In this document: one piece after another, positions 8,483-16,927 of the stretch
Layout: every line of letters starts with the position of its first letter
Position numbering within the stretch: the first letter of the stretch is position 1
NCBI GenBank assembly: GCA_027065695.1
Contig: JAMONP010000004.1
Span: forward strand, 1 to 57,607
Direction of reading: 5' to 3'
Origin: Desulfuromonadales bacterium
GTDB lineage: Bacteria > Desulfobacterota > Desulfuromonadia > Desulfuromonadales > BM103
Length of the DNA: 57,607 bases
Program-made: the position numbers and the translations under genes
Notes under the pieces: model-generated
What the model saw: the letters and a program-made list of their open reading frames with translations, nothing else
Told to the model about the DNA's origin: nothing
Databases searched by the model: none

Positions 8483-8557
8483 TGTCATTCCCGAGAGTGT
8501 AATCGGAAATCCAGACCTTAAAACATGGATCCCCGATAAAACCATTCGGGGATGACA
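8483..8557 (-). repeat. Dispersed double-hairpin repeat, copy 1
   Basis: A 75-bp non-coding element that, read on the minus strand, aligns with copies at 30261-30336 and 54304-54377. It consists of two adjacent stem-loops: ATCCCCGA...TCGGGGAT, then ATTCCCGA...TCGGGAAT (imperfect in this copy). The ends are TGTCAT and ATGACA. It lies in the gap upstream of the FkpA-like gene. Confidence 0.85.
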
Positions 8558-8688
8558 TACATTTTACAATAGTTCAGATTGTGCTGAGCCGTTACGATAT
8601 TAGTAGAATGAGCTGATAAACATAACCACGCATCACAGCCGTGTCAACACAAACAAGCAAAAGACAGACTGGAGCAAGCGAAACCTCA

Positions 8689-9843
8689 CTAATCGGTATG
8701 CAGGTCTCCACGTATCGAAGCTGCCATACGCGAGAGGTGCACCGCCAGCAGCAGCGCAATCACCAGCACAACAATTAATGCCGCGACAAAACCACCCCAA
8801 CCAAAACCTCGATATACATAGCCGGGGAGATAAGAACCCACTGCACCACCGCCATAGTAGAAAGCAACATACAGGCCATTCACCACCCCCTTGTACTGAG
8901 GCATGTAACGGTTCAGATAACCTGTGGCCGTGGCATGGGTTAAAAACGAGGCACCACAGAGCAAAAACATGCCGCAGACCAGAACTGCAACTTGCGGTAC
9001 AGCCATCACCATAAGGGCCACTATAAATAAGGCCAGGCCACCAACCATCGCCCGTTCCGCACCACCACAACGTTGGTGGATACGCACCGCATTCAGTGAA
9101 ACAACAATGCCCATCAGGTAACCTGAATAAGCCAGGCCAATACGAAATTCATTGGTGTTGGGGCTCAACTCCGTCAAACGGAACGGCAGGTAGTTCATCA
9201 TGGCAGCGAAAGCCATGAAGAAGCAGAAAACCATGGCATAGGCAGTCCGCACCACGGGGTCAGCCAACACTTCGCCAATGGCCTTCAAACTTGGGCGGGT
9301 AACCCGCACAGAACCAGCCTCAGCAACCCGACCCAGCCAGAACCAGGCGACCAGCAAAGCAAAGCCGAGAAAAAGGAAGCTGAAGCGCCAATGCAGCAGA
9401 CTGGCAATTAACCCCGAGAAAGCTCGTCCGGCAAAACCACCCATAATCGTCGCAGCAATATACCAGGCCATGGCCCGGGCTATATCACCTTTTGCCGCAA
9501 CCTGAGAGGTATAGGTCATTAACGACGTCAACATCGCCGGTATCAACAACCCCTGGATCAACCGCAATGCCATTAACCCGGCGAAAGGCTCGACAATAAA
9601 CATCAAACCCTCGGTTATTGCTAGAAGCAACACAGCCAAACGCAACATGCGCCGCGCTGAGACTGTTTCGAGCAGGACACCGTAAAAAAGTGGCGCGAGG
9701 CTTAGGGGAATAAAGGCGATGGTGGTTAGCAGAGCAGCCGTTTCCCGGGCTACACCGAATTCTGCGGTCAGAACCGGCAATAACGGCTGGGGAAGATAAA
9801 GGGCGGAAAGTGCCAGGATTGTAGTAAAGAGAATTGCGGCCAT
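8689..9843 (-). CDS. MFS transporter, YnfM-like
   Basis: 384 residues with 12 predicted transmembrane helices in two six-helix halves, the second starting around residue 205 (LADPVVRTAYAMVFCFFMAF). Helix 1 contains ALYLPQPLLPVLTAEFG, typical of the YnfM/arabinose-efflux group of the major facilitator superfamily. It probably exports a small molecule; the substrate cannot be inferred. The start ATG lies 40 bp from the next gene's stop. Confidence 0.8.
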   Translation of the reverse strand: MAAILFTTILALSALYLPQPLLPVLTAEFGVARETAALLTTIAFIPLSLAPLFYGVLLETVSARRMLRLAVLLLAITEGLMFIVEPFAGLMALRLIQGLLIPAMLTSLMTYTSQVAAKGDIARAMAWYIAATIMGGFAGRAFSGLIASLLHWRFSFLFLGFALLVAWFWLGRVAEAGSVRVTRPSLKAIGEVLADPVVRTAYAMVFCFFMAFAAMMNYLPFRLTELSPNTNEFRIGLAYSGYLMGIVVSLNAVRIHQRCGGAERAMVGGLALFIVALMVMAVPQVAVLVCGMFLLCGASFLTHATATGYLNRYMPQYKGVVNGLYVAFYYGGGAVGSYLPGYVYRGFGWGGFVAALIVVLVIALLLAVHLSRMAASIRGDLHTD

Positions 9844-9883
9844 GATCTTCTGTGCAGCTTATATCCAGCGAATAGTCGGGCTA

Positions 9884-10921
9884 TCAATAAACCTCATCCA
9901 CCACGATCTCAATGCTCTCAAGCACTTTACCGGTAATGATTTCTATCGAGTGGTCGGCAGAACCCTGATAACGGCCGTAAAGTTCTCCCGGAGCAGGTGT
10001 GCCGCCGAGTTCACTTCGAGCAGCAATATAGTAGCGCCCTCCCTTGGGAAAAGATAACTGGTAACTGCCATTATCACTGGTTTCCCGAGAAACAAAGAGC
10101 GGCCTGTTGAGCATCATTGGATCCTCATAGAGCAGGACCTTAATGCCGGCGACCGGTGCCCCCTGTGTGTCGAGAACACGTCCCGTAACCAACGTGTTGC
10201 CAAACAAACTGGCGGCATGACGTTCAATCTTTACAGGCACCTCGATCAGCGGGATATGCACCCTGGCCAGCCTCTCTGCCGTTAAAACCAGAGGATTATA
10301 CGGCAGGTAGCCAAACAGATCACCAGCCTTGAGTGGCCCTACCATCTGTCCGCTCTGACGCACTCTGACCACCAGGTAATAGGTCCCTGAGGACAGCGGC
10401 AGTTCGAAATACCCCTGCCGGTCAGTCGGTGCCGCCATTCCCAAGCCCATACCCTTCAACTGACTGGAAAGATCTGTATAGACGGTCACTATGGCATTTT
10501 CCACCGGCTGGCCATCAAGACTCACACGACCAACAATCCCGGTTTCTATTGCCGCCTCTTCCTGCGGCCCGGCAAGATTGTCAGAAGTCAGCAGGAGGTT
10601 GACATTATCCAGGCCTTTCTCCGGTACGGTAATCGGGTTACGACCGTAATAAGCAGACAACTCCTTGCCTCTGGCTAACAGGTAATATTGGCCCTCTGGC
10701 AACTCCAGAGCAAAGAGTCCGTCGGTGGCTGTTGCCGCAGAGATGTGAGGAGCTGGTGGATTGAAAGTCAGTAGCTTGGCAGGATAGGCCATGACCTCTA
10801 CCCCTGCCACCGCTTCAGCATTGACCGTGGCCTTACCTTTTATGATCGCCGTATACGCGGTGGGCGCCAGCAGCGAGCAGGCAACTGCTAGCAGCAAACA
10901 GACTTTCGAAAACTTGTTCAT
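9884..10921 (-). CDS. Exported protein with carboxypeptidase-regulatory-like repeats
   Basis: 345 residues with a signal peptide (residues 1-24, LLAPTAYTA). Three beta-sandwich repeats follow at about 26-115, 125-215 and 240-340. Each has a core such as VTGRVLDTQGAPVAGIKVLLY...SDNGSYQLSFPKGGRYYIAARS. These CarboxypepD_reg-like domains are usually structural modules of envelope proteins. No catalytic residues are seen. The MFS gene follows 40 bp downstream, so co-transcription is possible. Precise role unknown. Confidence 0.75.
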   Translation of the reverse strand: MNKFSKVCLLLAVACSLLAPTAYTAIIKGKATVNAEAVAGVEVMAYPAKLLTFNPPAPHISAATATDGLFALELPEGQYYLLARGKELSAYYGRNPITVPEKGLDNVNLLLTSDNLAGPQEEAAIETGIVGRVSLDGQPVENAIVTVYTDLSSQLKGMGLGMAAPTDRQGYFELPLSSGTYYLVVRVRQSGQMVGPLKAGDLFGYLPYNPLVLTAERLARVHIPLIEVPVKIERHAASLFGNTLVTGRVLDTQGAPVAGIKVLLYEDPMMLNRPLFVSRETSDNGSYQLSFPKGGRYYIAARSELGGTPAPGELYGRYQGSADHSIEIITGKVLESIEIVVDEVY

Positions 10922-10933
10922 AGAGATACCCTT

Positions 10934-11095
10934 GCAGCCTGTCGGACAATCAGGGCTGAAGTGAAAATTTGGATGTTTGAGACCAGATTTTGGCTCATTT
11001 GAGAGTAATAGCCATAGCTATTGATAGAAAAGGAGCTGAAATATGGGCCAAACAGGCGAATTTGCAGCCAGCTCATTGATTGTCCGACAGGCTGC
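10934..11095. repeat. 156-bp-type element with terminal inverted repeats, copy A
   Basis: A perfect 19-bp terminal inverted repeat, gcagcctgtcggacaatca (10934-10952) and its complement (11077-11095), bounds a non-coding core. The reverse complement of this copy aligns along its full 156-bp core (10937-11092) with the element at 44969-45124. No reading frame inside is convincing, so it looks like a MITE-type non-autonomous element. It lies between the divergent exported-protein and lipoprotein genes. Confidence 0.85.
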
Positions 11096-11275
11096 TTGGG
11101 AACGACAATATTCCATGCACCCGAATAGTAGCCTCTTCGCGTATAACCGGTCAACAACTCTGCCGGACCACATGATTAAATCAGCAAAGAGATTAAACAC
11201 ACAGACTGGATTCAGGTATAATGCAAAAACTTTATCAGGAGCCTGTCAGACAAGCCATCAAAGGAAGAACGTCCA

Positions 11276-12040
11276 ATGCGCTCACTATTATTTGCAATAC
11301 TTTGCCTCACGCTGTTTCTTGCCACAGGTTGTCAGGAGGAGCCTCATCAAGCCGTCAAAAGCCCTCCACAGTCTACATTGGATGTCAAGAGTAGCACTAA
11401 AGATCAGAAAACAACCACAGAGGAGAAGCCAGCTCAGCAAGAGCCCTCAGGGCAACAAGGGCAACCAGAACAGAAACCACCCGAACCACCTGTCTTTGAA
11501 AACTTCCAGGATGTTCCGCAGCTCTCACTCTTCCCCCGCGCTGGCGACTTTCGCCCTGCGAAAGATAGCGATCGCCTGCCCTACTGGAAAACCTTTATCG
11601 AGCATCTGGTTAAAGTCACCGGGGTTGCCGAGGAAAAGACGACCGGCAGTCGTGCCTGGGTGTTCCGCAGCATCAAATCAATCGACTCCCTGGCCTACTT
11701 CTCACCACTTGGCGTTGAGCCACAGACCACATATCAAGTTTCTTTCCAGCTTACAGCAGAACTCCCGGAAGGCGCGTCGGCCGGTATCGGCATCCTGGAA
11801 TTCAACAAATTTCTCTGGATCCCCGGACAGTACACCGAGGAGACCTTTAAACAATACTTTAGCGGCTCTCATGAAGGCAAACGCCTGACCGGCACAAGCA
11901 AAGGAGAACATACCTTTACCTTCACCACCGGTCCCGAAACGCGCATGATTCACGTGGTCCTCTTTCGTGAGGGAACACATGATCGCAACCGTGTAATGTT
12001 TGATGATATCAGGATCGAAAAGATGAAGGATGAAGGGTAG
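11276..12040 (+). CDS. Lipoprotein with C-terminal beta-sandwich domain, unknown function
   Basis: 254 residues. The signal sequence ends in a lipobox (LATGC, Cys19). A linker rich in Gln, Pro, Lys and Glu follows (about residues 20-75). The C-terminal ~175 residues look like a galactose-binding/carbohydrate-binding-module-type jelly roll, with the characteristic final strand RVMFDDIRIEKM. A spacer plus sandwich suggests display on the membrane with a binding role; the ligand is unknown. It converges on the peptide gene and shares a bidirectional terminator with it. Confidence 0.65.
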   Translation: MRSLLFAILCLTLFLATGCQEEPHQAVKSPPQSTLDVKSSTKDQKTTTEEKPAQQEPSGQQGQPEQKPPEPPVFENFQDVPQLSLFPRAGDFRPAKDSDRLPYWKTFIEHLVKVTGVAEEKTTGSRAWVFRSIKSIDSLAYFSPLGVEPQTTYQVSFQLTAELPEGASAGIGILEFNKFLWIPGQYTEETFKQYFSGSHEGKRLTGTSKGEHTFTFTTGPETRMIHVVLFREGTHDRNRVMFDDIRIEKMKDEG

Positions 12041-12042
12041 AA

Positions 12043-12075
12043 AACAAAAGAGCCAGCTTTCGCCAGCTCTTTTGT
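12043..12075. terminator. Bidirectional terminator
   Basis: aacaaaagagc and gctcttttgtt form a symmetric stem with A/T tracts on both sides. It serves the plus-strand lipoprotein gene (stop 12040) and the minus-strand peptide gene (stop 12082). Confidence 0.85.
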
Positions 12076-12081
12076 TCTACT

Positions 12082-12138
12082 TTAGCAGGGATGTACGTTA
12101 CTGCTCCCTACAACTCTTGGCTTTTGATACTTCTTCAT
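12082..12138 (-). CDS. 18-residue peptide MKKYQKPRVVGSSNVHPC (copy 1)
   Basis: An 18-codon gene, far below usual annotation limits, with a perfect GGAGG six bases before ATG and a terminator starting a few bases after its TAA. A near-identical peptide is encoded at 23424-23480. The two differ at 10 of 18 codons, but eight of those changes are silent, which is strong evidence that the peptide itself is under selection. Y4-x-x-P7-x-V9 resembles the YxxPxL leader motif bound by PqqD-like RRE domains of RiPP systems, and the conserved end GSSNVHPC could be a modified core. It lies 85 bp downstream of the secreted FG-GAP gene. No modifying enzyme is in the window. Confidence 0.75.
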   Translation of the reverse strand: MKKYQKPRVVGSSNVHPC

Positions 12139-12223
12139 AACAACCTCCTCTGTTTTGGGACTGTCCATTTGCGAACTCGCCCCGTCTTGCGGTTTATGTT
12201 GACGATTCCAGCAGCCTGTTATC

Positions 12224-13651
12224 TTATTCCGTAATCTCCAGGGTTTGACCAGCCTTGACGGCCACACTCGCCTTACCCCCGCCGGGAAATCTGATCTTGG
12301 CAGTGTAGGTCTTGCCAGCTTTGACACCAAAATGTACCACCGAAGGCTCTTGGGCACAGAAGCCGGTAGCCGACTTGACTTCACGGGTAGCGACCAGCTG
12401 GTCGCCATCGTAAAGGGCAACCTTGGCACCGTACCCCAAACCGGCGATTTTCAGCCAATTACCATCATTCTGGGTGTTTTTGTAGAGTTTGTTTTCGGCA
12501 CCCCAGTTAATCACATAGAGATCAAGGTCACCGTCGTTGTCGATATCGGCAAAAGCAGTGCCCTTGGTACGCACGGTAGCACACTGCAGCTGTGGCTGAT
12601 CGTCAGCCACATTGACAAAGTTGCCTTTGCCATCGTTCATATACATCTGGTTAGCCCGCTTGCAGTCACCTTCGTAGAGATCGAGGTCACCGTCATTGTC
12701 GACATCACCGAAGGTCGGGCCCTTGCCCCAGCCTTCATCGCCAGCAGCAATCTTATGGCTGGCCTTGGTAAAAGCTCCCTGACCGTCGTTCAGGTACAGG
12801 TTGTTGCCACCAATATAGTTGGAGACAAACAGATCCTGGTCGCCATCATTATCGATATCGGCGAAACTGGCACCGAGACCCCAATTGGCATCATTAATAC
12901 CAGCGGCAGCAGCGCCTTCAGTAAAGGTGCCGTTGCCGTTATTGACAAAGAGTTTGTTCGGCTCACCGGCAGGATAACGGCCATTGACAACATAGAGATC
13001 AACATCACCGTCATTGTCGACATCAGACCAGATGCCCATCCAGCTCCACGATTTGTCACCCACACCGGCAGCGTCCGTCACGTCGGTAAAGGTGCCATCA
13101 CCGTTATTGGCAAAGAGCACGTTCTTGGCACCGACACCGTAGTTGGCGCAGTAGAGGTCGAGATCACCGTCGTTGTCGTAATCGACAAAAGAGGCCGAGT
13201 AAGTGAAAGCCTTGAGACCAACACCAGCAGCAGTGGTCACTTCGGTGAAGGTGCCATCGCCGTTATTGGCGAAGAGACGATTGGCTTCGATTTCATACTG
13301 ACCACCTGTGGCCAGATAAAGATCGACGTCGCCGTCATTATCATAATCACCAAACACACTACCCATAGTGAAGCCGGGAGAATCAATGCCTGCCCCAGCT
13401 GTGGCGGTGACATCTTTGAAAGTGCCATCAGCATTATTGAGGTAAAGTTTGTTGCTTCCACCTTTATTCGATACATACAGGTCGACGAAGCCATCGTTGT
13501 TGATATCAGCAAAGGCAACACCTTTACCCAGACCGTCATCAGCGACGCCTGCCTGCCTGGAAACATCAAGGAACCCCTGACCGAGGGCCGGACCAGCCGC
13601 TAAGACAAGCAACGCAACGCTTGTCAGCCAAATACCTGCCTTTTTACTCAT
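12224..13651 (-). CDS. Secreted FG-GAP/VCBS repeat protein with ASPIC/UnbV-type C-terminus
   Basis: 475 residues from the ATG at 13651 (GGAG six bases upstream; the frame extends to 13690 without support). A signal peptide ends in AAGPALG. About eight repeats follow, each carrying a calcium-loop motif such as DYDNDGDVDLY or DIDNDGDQDLF followed by NxLFxNNGDGTFTEV. These make a seven-bladed, integrin-alpha-like propeller. The final ~80 residues (NWLKIAGLGYGAKV..., VVHFGVKAG..., FPGGGKASVAVKAGQTLEI) match the ASPIC/UnbV domain. Extracytoplasmic and calcium-binding; partner unknown. The 18-residue peptide gene follows on the same strand. Confidence 0.88.
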   Translation of the reverse strand: MSKKAGIWLTSVALLVLAAGPALGQGFLDVSRQAGVADDGLGKGVAFADINNDGFVDLYVSNKGGSNKLYLNNADGTFKDVTATAGAGIDSPGFTMGSVFGDYDNDGDVDLYLATGGQYEIEANRLFANNGDGTFTEVTTAAGVGLKAFTYSASFVDYDNDGDLDLYCANYGVGAKNVLFANNGDGTFTDVTDAAGVGDKSWSWMGIWSDVDNDGDVDLYVVNGRYPAGEPNKLFVNNGNGTFTEGAAAAGINDANWGLGASFADIDNDGDQDLFVSNYIGGNNLYLNDGQGAFTKASHKIAAGDEGWGKGPTFGDVDNDGDLDLYEGDCKRANQMYMNDGKGNFVNVADDQPQLQCATVRTKGTAFADIDNDGDLDLYVINWGAENKLYKNTQNDGNWLKIAGLGYGAKVALYDGDQLVATREVKSATGFCAQEPSVVHFGVKAGKTYTAKIRFPGGGKASVAVKAGQTLEITE

Positions 13652-14027
13652 GGCCTTCTCCTTTTCACCGACATTGCGATTGCAAACCATACATCAGGAG
13701 CAATTCTGTACGCATTTCACGCAAAACAGCCACACTGAAAAGCTCTTCTAATATAGCGAAATATCAAAACAAATCAACCTGAAACACTACAGACAACCAG
13801 GCCTTATTGTAATTTAATCAAACAACGTAAAATCTAACTGTATTTATTGCCTGCAAAACACGCGCCCAAACTCGCAATCGACACTATATCTAAACCTCTT
13901 CAATCTATGGATAAATTCCTTGTTCTCGATTATGATGCCTTCACGATAAGTTACCAATGGCAAAGAGAAACTCGGGACTTAAACTTTTTATGACAACTCT
14001 TGCAGAAAGAGGAGGTGGGGTGCGGCC
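13652..14027. other. 376-bp divergent intergenic region, no clear content
   Basis: An AT-rich gap between the FG-GAP gene (minus) and the beta-CASP gene (plus). Apart from the two ribosome-binding sites (GGAG before 13651; GAGGAGGTGGGG before 14028) I see no convincing promoter boxes, hairpins or small reading frames. Confidence 0.5.
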
Positions 14028-15428
14028 ATGCTAAACACTGGATACATGCCAAACGCTGGATATGAACTCATCCATCACGGCGCACGTCACAGCGTGACCG
14101 GTTCATGCCATGAACTTCGTCTACCAGCAGGCAGCGGCCTGCTGGTTGATTGTGGAATATTTCAGGGAGAAGAGGACGGCACGCCACTGGAAATCGATTT
14201 TGCTGTTGACCACCTGTGTGGCCTGGTTCTCACCCATATCCACATCGATCACGTCGGCCGCCTCCCCTATCTGCTGGCTGCCGGTTTCAAAGGTCCAATC
14301 TTTTGCAGCCAGGCCTCGGCCCTGCTCCTGCCTACGGTCCTGGAAGATGCGCTAAAGATCAGCTTTACTCGTGATCGACAGCAGATCGCACACTTCCTCA
14401 AAATCGTTGCCGGGCAACTTTTTCCACTCCCTTACGGGAAAATGCAGCGCGTTGAGGCAAACAACGGTGACTATCTGCAGATCCGCCTACAGCCAGCCGG
14501 GCATATCCTCGGCTCCGCCTACCTTGAGTGTCACTTCAAAGATAATACCGGCAAACCACAACAAGCTCTTTTCTCCGGCGACCTTGGCGCACCCTACACG
14601 CCACTGTTGCCTGCTCCCAAGCCACCATATGGCGCCGACCTGGTGGTACTGGAAAGCACTTACGGCGACCGTCTGCATGAAGGGCGCAAACAACGGCAAG
14701 AAAAATTGCAACAGGTCATAAAACTGGCACTCCAGGATCGTGGAGTCATCCTTATACCAGCCTTCAGCATCGGCCGCACCCAGGAGCTACTCTACGAAAT
14801 TGAGGAACTGATTCACCGTAACCAGCGTCGCTTTGCCGCCTGCAACCTACCATGGGAGGAATTGGAAATCATCCTCGACTCACCGCTCGCCAGCCGCTTC
14901 ACCAAGCTCTATCGAGAGTTGCAACCTTTCTGGGACGCCGAAGCACACGTCAAACTCAAAAGTGGGCGTAAGCCTCTAGCTTTTGAACAGTTGACAACCA
15001 TCGACAACCATCGGGACCATCTGCACACAGTCGACTACCTGAAACGTAAAGCCCGGCCCTGCATCGTTATAGCCGCATCAGGAATGTGCAGCGGCGGACG
15101 TATTGTCAATTACCTGAAAGCGATGATCAATGATCCACGCACCGACATCCTCTTCAGCGGCTACCAGGCCGTCGGCACACCGGGACGCGCCATCCAGAGA
15201 TACGGCCAGCAAGGCGGCTACGTCGTCCTCGACAGCAAACGCTACGACATCCGCGCCCGCATCCACACTATCTCCGGTTATTCTGCCCATGCCGACCAGA
15301 AAAACCTGGTCAATTTTATCAAACGTATGCGTAAACGCCCCAAACATGTCCGCCTGGTCCATGGCGAACCTGAGGCGCAACAGGTGTTGCGTCAAAAGCT
15401 GGAACAACTCGGTATCATCGTCGATTAA
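14028..15428 (+). CDS. Beta-CASP metallo-beta-lactamase-fold hydrolase (putative ribonuclease)
   Basis: 466 residues. The catalytic metal motif is H70-x-H72-x-D74-H75 (THIHIDHVGRLPYL). It is followed by PAGHILGSAYLE (motif 3), SGDLG (motif 4), the beta-CASP insertion with LESTYGDRLH and IPAFSIGRTQELLYEIE, IAASGMCSGGRI, and SGYSAHAD near the C-terminus. This is the RNA-specificity group of zinc nucleases (CPSF/YsrA-like), so an endo- or exoribonuclease role is likely. A strong GGAGG-rich site precedes the ATG. A degenerate tandem copy lies downstream. Confidence 0.88.
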   Translation: MLNTGYMPNAGYELIHHGARHSVTGSCHELRLPAGSGLLVDCGIFQGEEDGTPLEIDFAVDHLCGLVLTHIHIDHVGRLPYLLAAGFKGPIFCSQASALLLPTVLEDALKISFTRDRQQIAHFLKIVAGQLFPLPYGKMQRVEANNGDYLQIRLQPAGHILGSAYLECHFKDNTGKPQQALFSGDLGAPYTPLLPAPKPPYGADLVVLESTYGDRLHEGRKQRQEKLQQVIKLALQDRGVILIPAFSIGRTQELLYEIEELIHRNQRRFAACNLPWEELEIILDSPLASRFTKLYRELQPFWDAEAHVKLKSGRKPLAFEQLTTIDNHRDHLHTVDYLKRKARPCIVIAASGMCSGGRIVNYLKAMINDPRTDILFSGYQAVGTPGRAIQRYGQQGGYVVLDSKRYDIRARIHTISGYSAHADQKNLVNFIKRMRKRPKHVRLVHGEPEAQQVLRQKLEQLGIIVD

Positions 15429-15858
15429 ACATATTTAGAAGCCCCTGCCAGCGTCCCGTCGGACCAATAATTCAGACCCTCTATCCCCCTTGTTTTACAG
15501 GGGGGAAGCGAGTAATGCGAGCAGGGGGGTGTTCTTAATGGTTTAAGTATAATATGCTGGATAGCGACCATAAAAATGGACTTTCCGGGAGGTGCAGCAG
15601 GTCCTAACCTCCAGCCATCCGCGATAAGGTTTTCAAGGGGTTGTCGATCTGAGAGCAATAAAGAACGAGATCAGGCTCATTTTCACAGCACTTTTAAGCA
15701 GTCAGATCAAACAATTGAATGTCCAGCATTTTGGATGTTTTGGGGCTAATGCCTGGATAAAGTTGTGTGATAATAAGTGGTTGCGTGGTCAAGCCTCAAT
15801 GATCGGTGAGAATGGCAAAGGATGAATCACTTACATAACTTGCCAGCGTCGGATAACT
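15429..15858. other. Intergenic segment between the beta-CASP gene and its truncated copy
   Basis: 430 bp without a supportable gene. Contains tgccagcgtcccgtcgga (15446-15463), repeated exactly at 15859-15876, and a partial third copy (tgccagcgtcgga) at about 15841. A cccccttgttttacaggggg hairpin lies near 15486-15506. The minus-strand frame at 15425-15658 shows no recognisable family. The mixture suggests debris of rearrangement. Confidence 0.5.
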
Positions 15859-15876
15859 TGCCAGCGTCCCGTCGGA
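15859..15876. repeat. 18-bp direct repeat at the duplication junction (second copy; first at 15446-15463)
   Basis: tgccagcgtcccgtcgga occurs 18 bp after the stop of the intact beta-CASP gene. It occurs again abutting the first base of homology of the truncated copy at 15877, which marks the rearrangement breakpoint. Confidence 0.85.
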
Positions 15877-16724
15877 TTTTCTCCGGCGACCTTGGTGCAC
15901 CCTACACACCACTGTTGCCTGCTCCCAAGCCACCATATGGGGCCGATCTGGTGGTTTTGGAAAGCACTTACGGTGACCGTCTGCATGGAGGGCGCAAGAA
16001 CCGGAAAGAAAAATTGCGGCAGGTCATAGAACTGGCACTACAGGACCGCGGTGTCATCCTTATCCCCGCCTTCAGTATCGGCCGCACCCAGGAACTGCTC
16101 TACGAAATCGAGGAACTGATTCACCGCAACCGGCAACGCTTTGCCGCCCGCAACCTGCCCTGGGAGGAATTGGAGATCATCCTCGACTCGCCACTCGCCA
16201 GCCGATTCACCAAGCTCTACCGGGAGTTACAACCTTTCTGGGACGCCGAAGCGCACGTCAAACTCAAAAGTGGGCGCACGCCACTCGCTTTTGAACAGTT
16301 GACCACCATCGACAATCACCGAGATCACCTGCATACGGTCAACTACCTGAAACGCAAGGCCCGACCCTGCATCGTTGTCGCCGCCTCAGGCATGTGCAGT
16401 GGCGGACGCATCGTCAATTACTTGAAAGCAACGATTGGCGACCCACGCACCGACATCCTATTCAGCGGTTACCAGGCAGTCGGCACACCAGGCCGCGCCA
16501 TCCAGAAGTACGGCCAGAAAGGCGGCTACGTCGTCCTCGATGGCAAACGCTACGACATCCATACCCTCTCCGGCTACTCCGCCCACGCCGACCAAAGAAA
16601 CCTGGTCAATTTTATCAAACGTATGCGCAAACGACCGAAGCATGTCCGCCTGGTCCATGGCGAACCGGGAGCACAGCAGGCGTTGCGTCAAAAGCTGGAA
16701 CAACTCGGTATCATCGTCGATTAA
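15877..16724 (+). pseudogene. Truncated duplicate of the beta-CASP hydrolase
   Basis: From 15877 the DNA is homologous to 14569-15428, roughly 90% identical by eye. It encodes the intact gene's C-terminal ~285 residues from FSGDLGAPYTPLLPAP to the last residue. The N-terminal ~180 residues, including HxHxDH and GHILGSA, are missing, so it cannot be an active metallo-hydrolase. A 12-bp in-frame deletion removes four residues just before SGYSAHAD. The frame is otherwise open and can start at 15822 with a non-homologous MNHLHNLPASDNLPASRR leader, but that ATG has no properly spaced ribosome-binding site. The preserved frame hints at a fairly recent event or residual function. Confidence 0.8.
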
Positions 16725-16842
16725 ACATCATTCGGGGGCATCCAATAGGGTTGCATTTTAACCCGCAGGCAAGACTTTAATTTTCTTTGCTTGCAAGGCA
16801 TTAAGAGTATTAATCACCGGTGGCGCATTCATCATCTAATTA

Positions 16843-16868
16843 CGGTGACACACACCATGTGTGTTACC
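16843..16868. repeat. Hairpin with ggtgacacacaccatgtgtg core
   Basis: ggtgacacaca...tgtgtgttacc forms a near-perfect 11-bp stem around a three-base loop, about 60 bp before the SGNH gene. There is no T-tract on either strand, so it is unlikely to be a terminator. It could be a REP-like element or an operator. Confidence 0.55.
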
Positions 16869-16927
16869 GGTTTCCCCATACTCTTTTCTGCTTGTGTGGT
16901 GTGGACTGACATTTCATAATACACTTT

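Noticed and set aside
12245-13603. Plus-strand open frame (452 codons) opposite the FG-GAP gene
   Set aside because: Mirror of the Asp/Asn-rich calcium-loop repeats; the repeated IVDI pattern is the complement of GACNNTGAT codons.
15425-15658. 77-codon minus-strand frame possibly from a transposase
   Set aside because: No recognisable transposase motif; composition and hairpins suggest non-coding debris.
16394-16780. Plus-strand frames overlapping the truncated beta-CASP copy
   Set aside because: Alternative frames of the duplicated gene with Arg/Pro/His-rich shadow composition.
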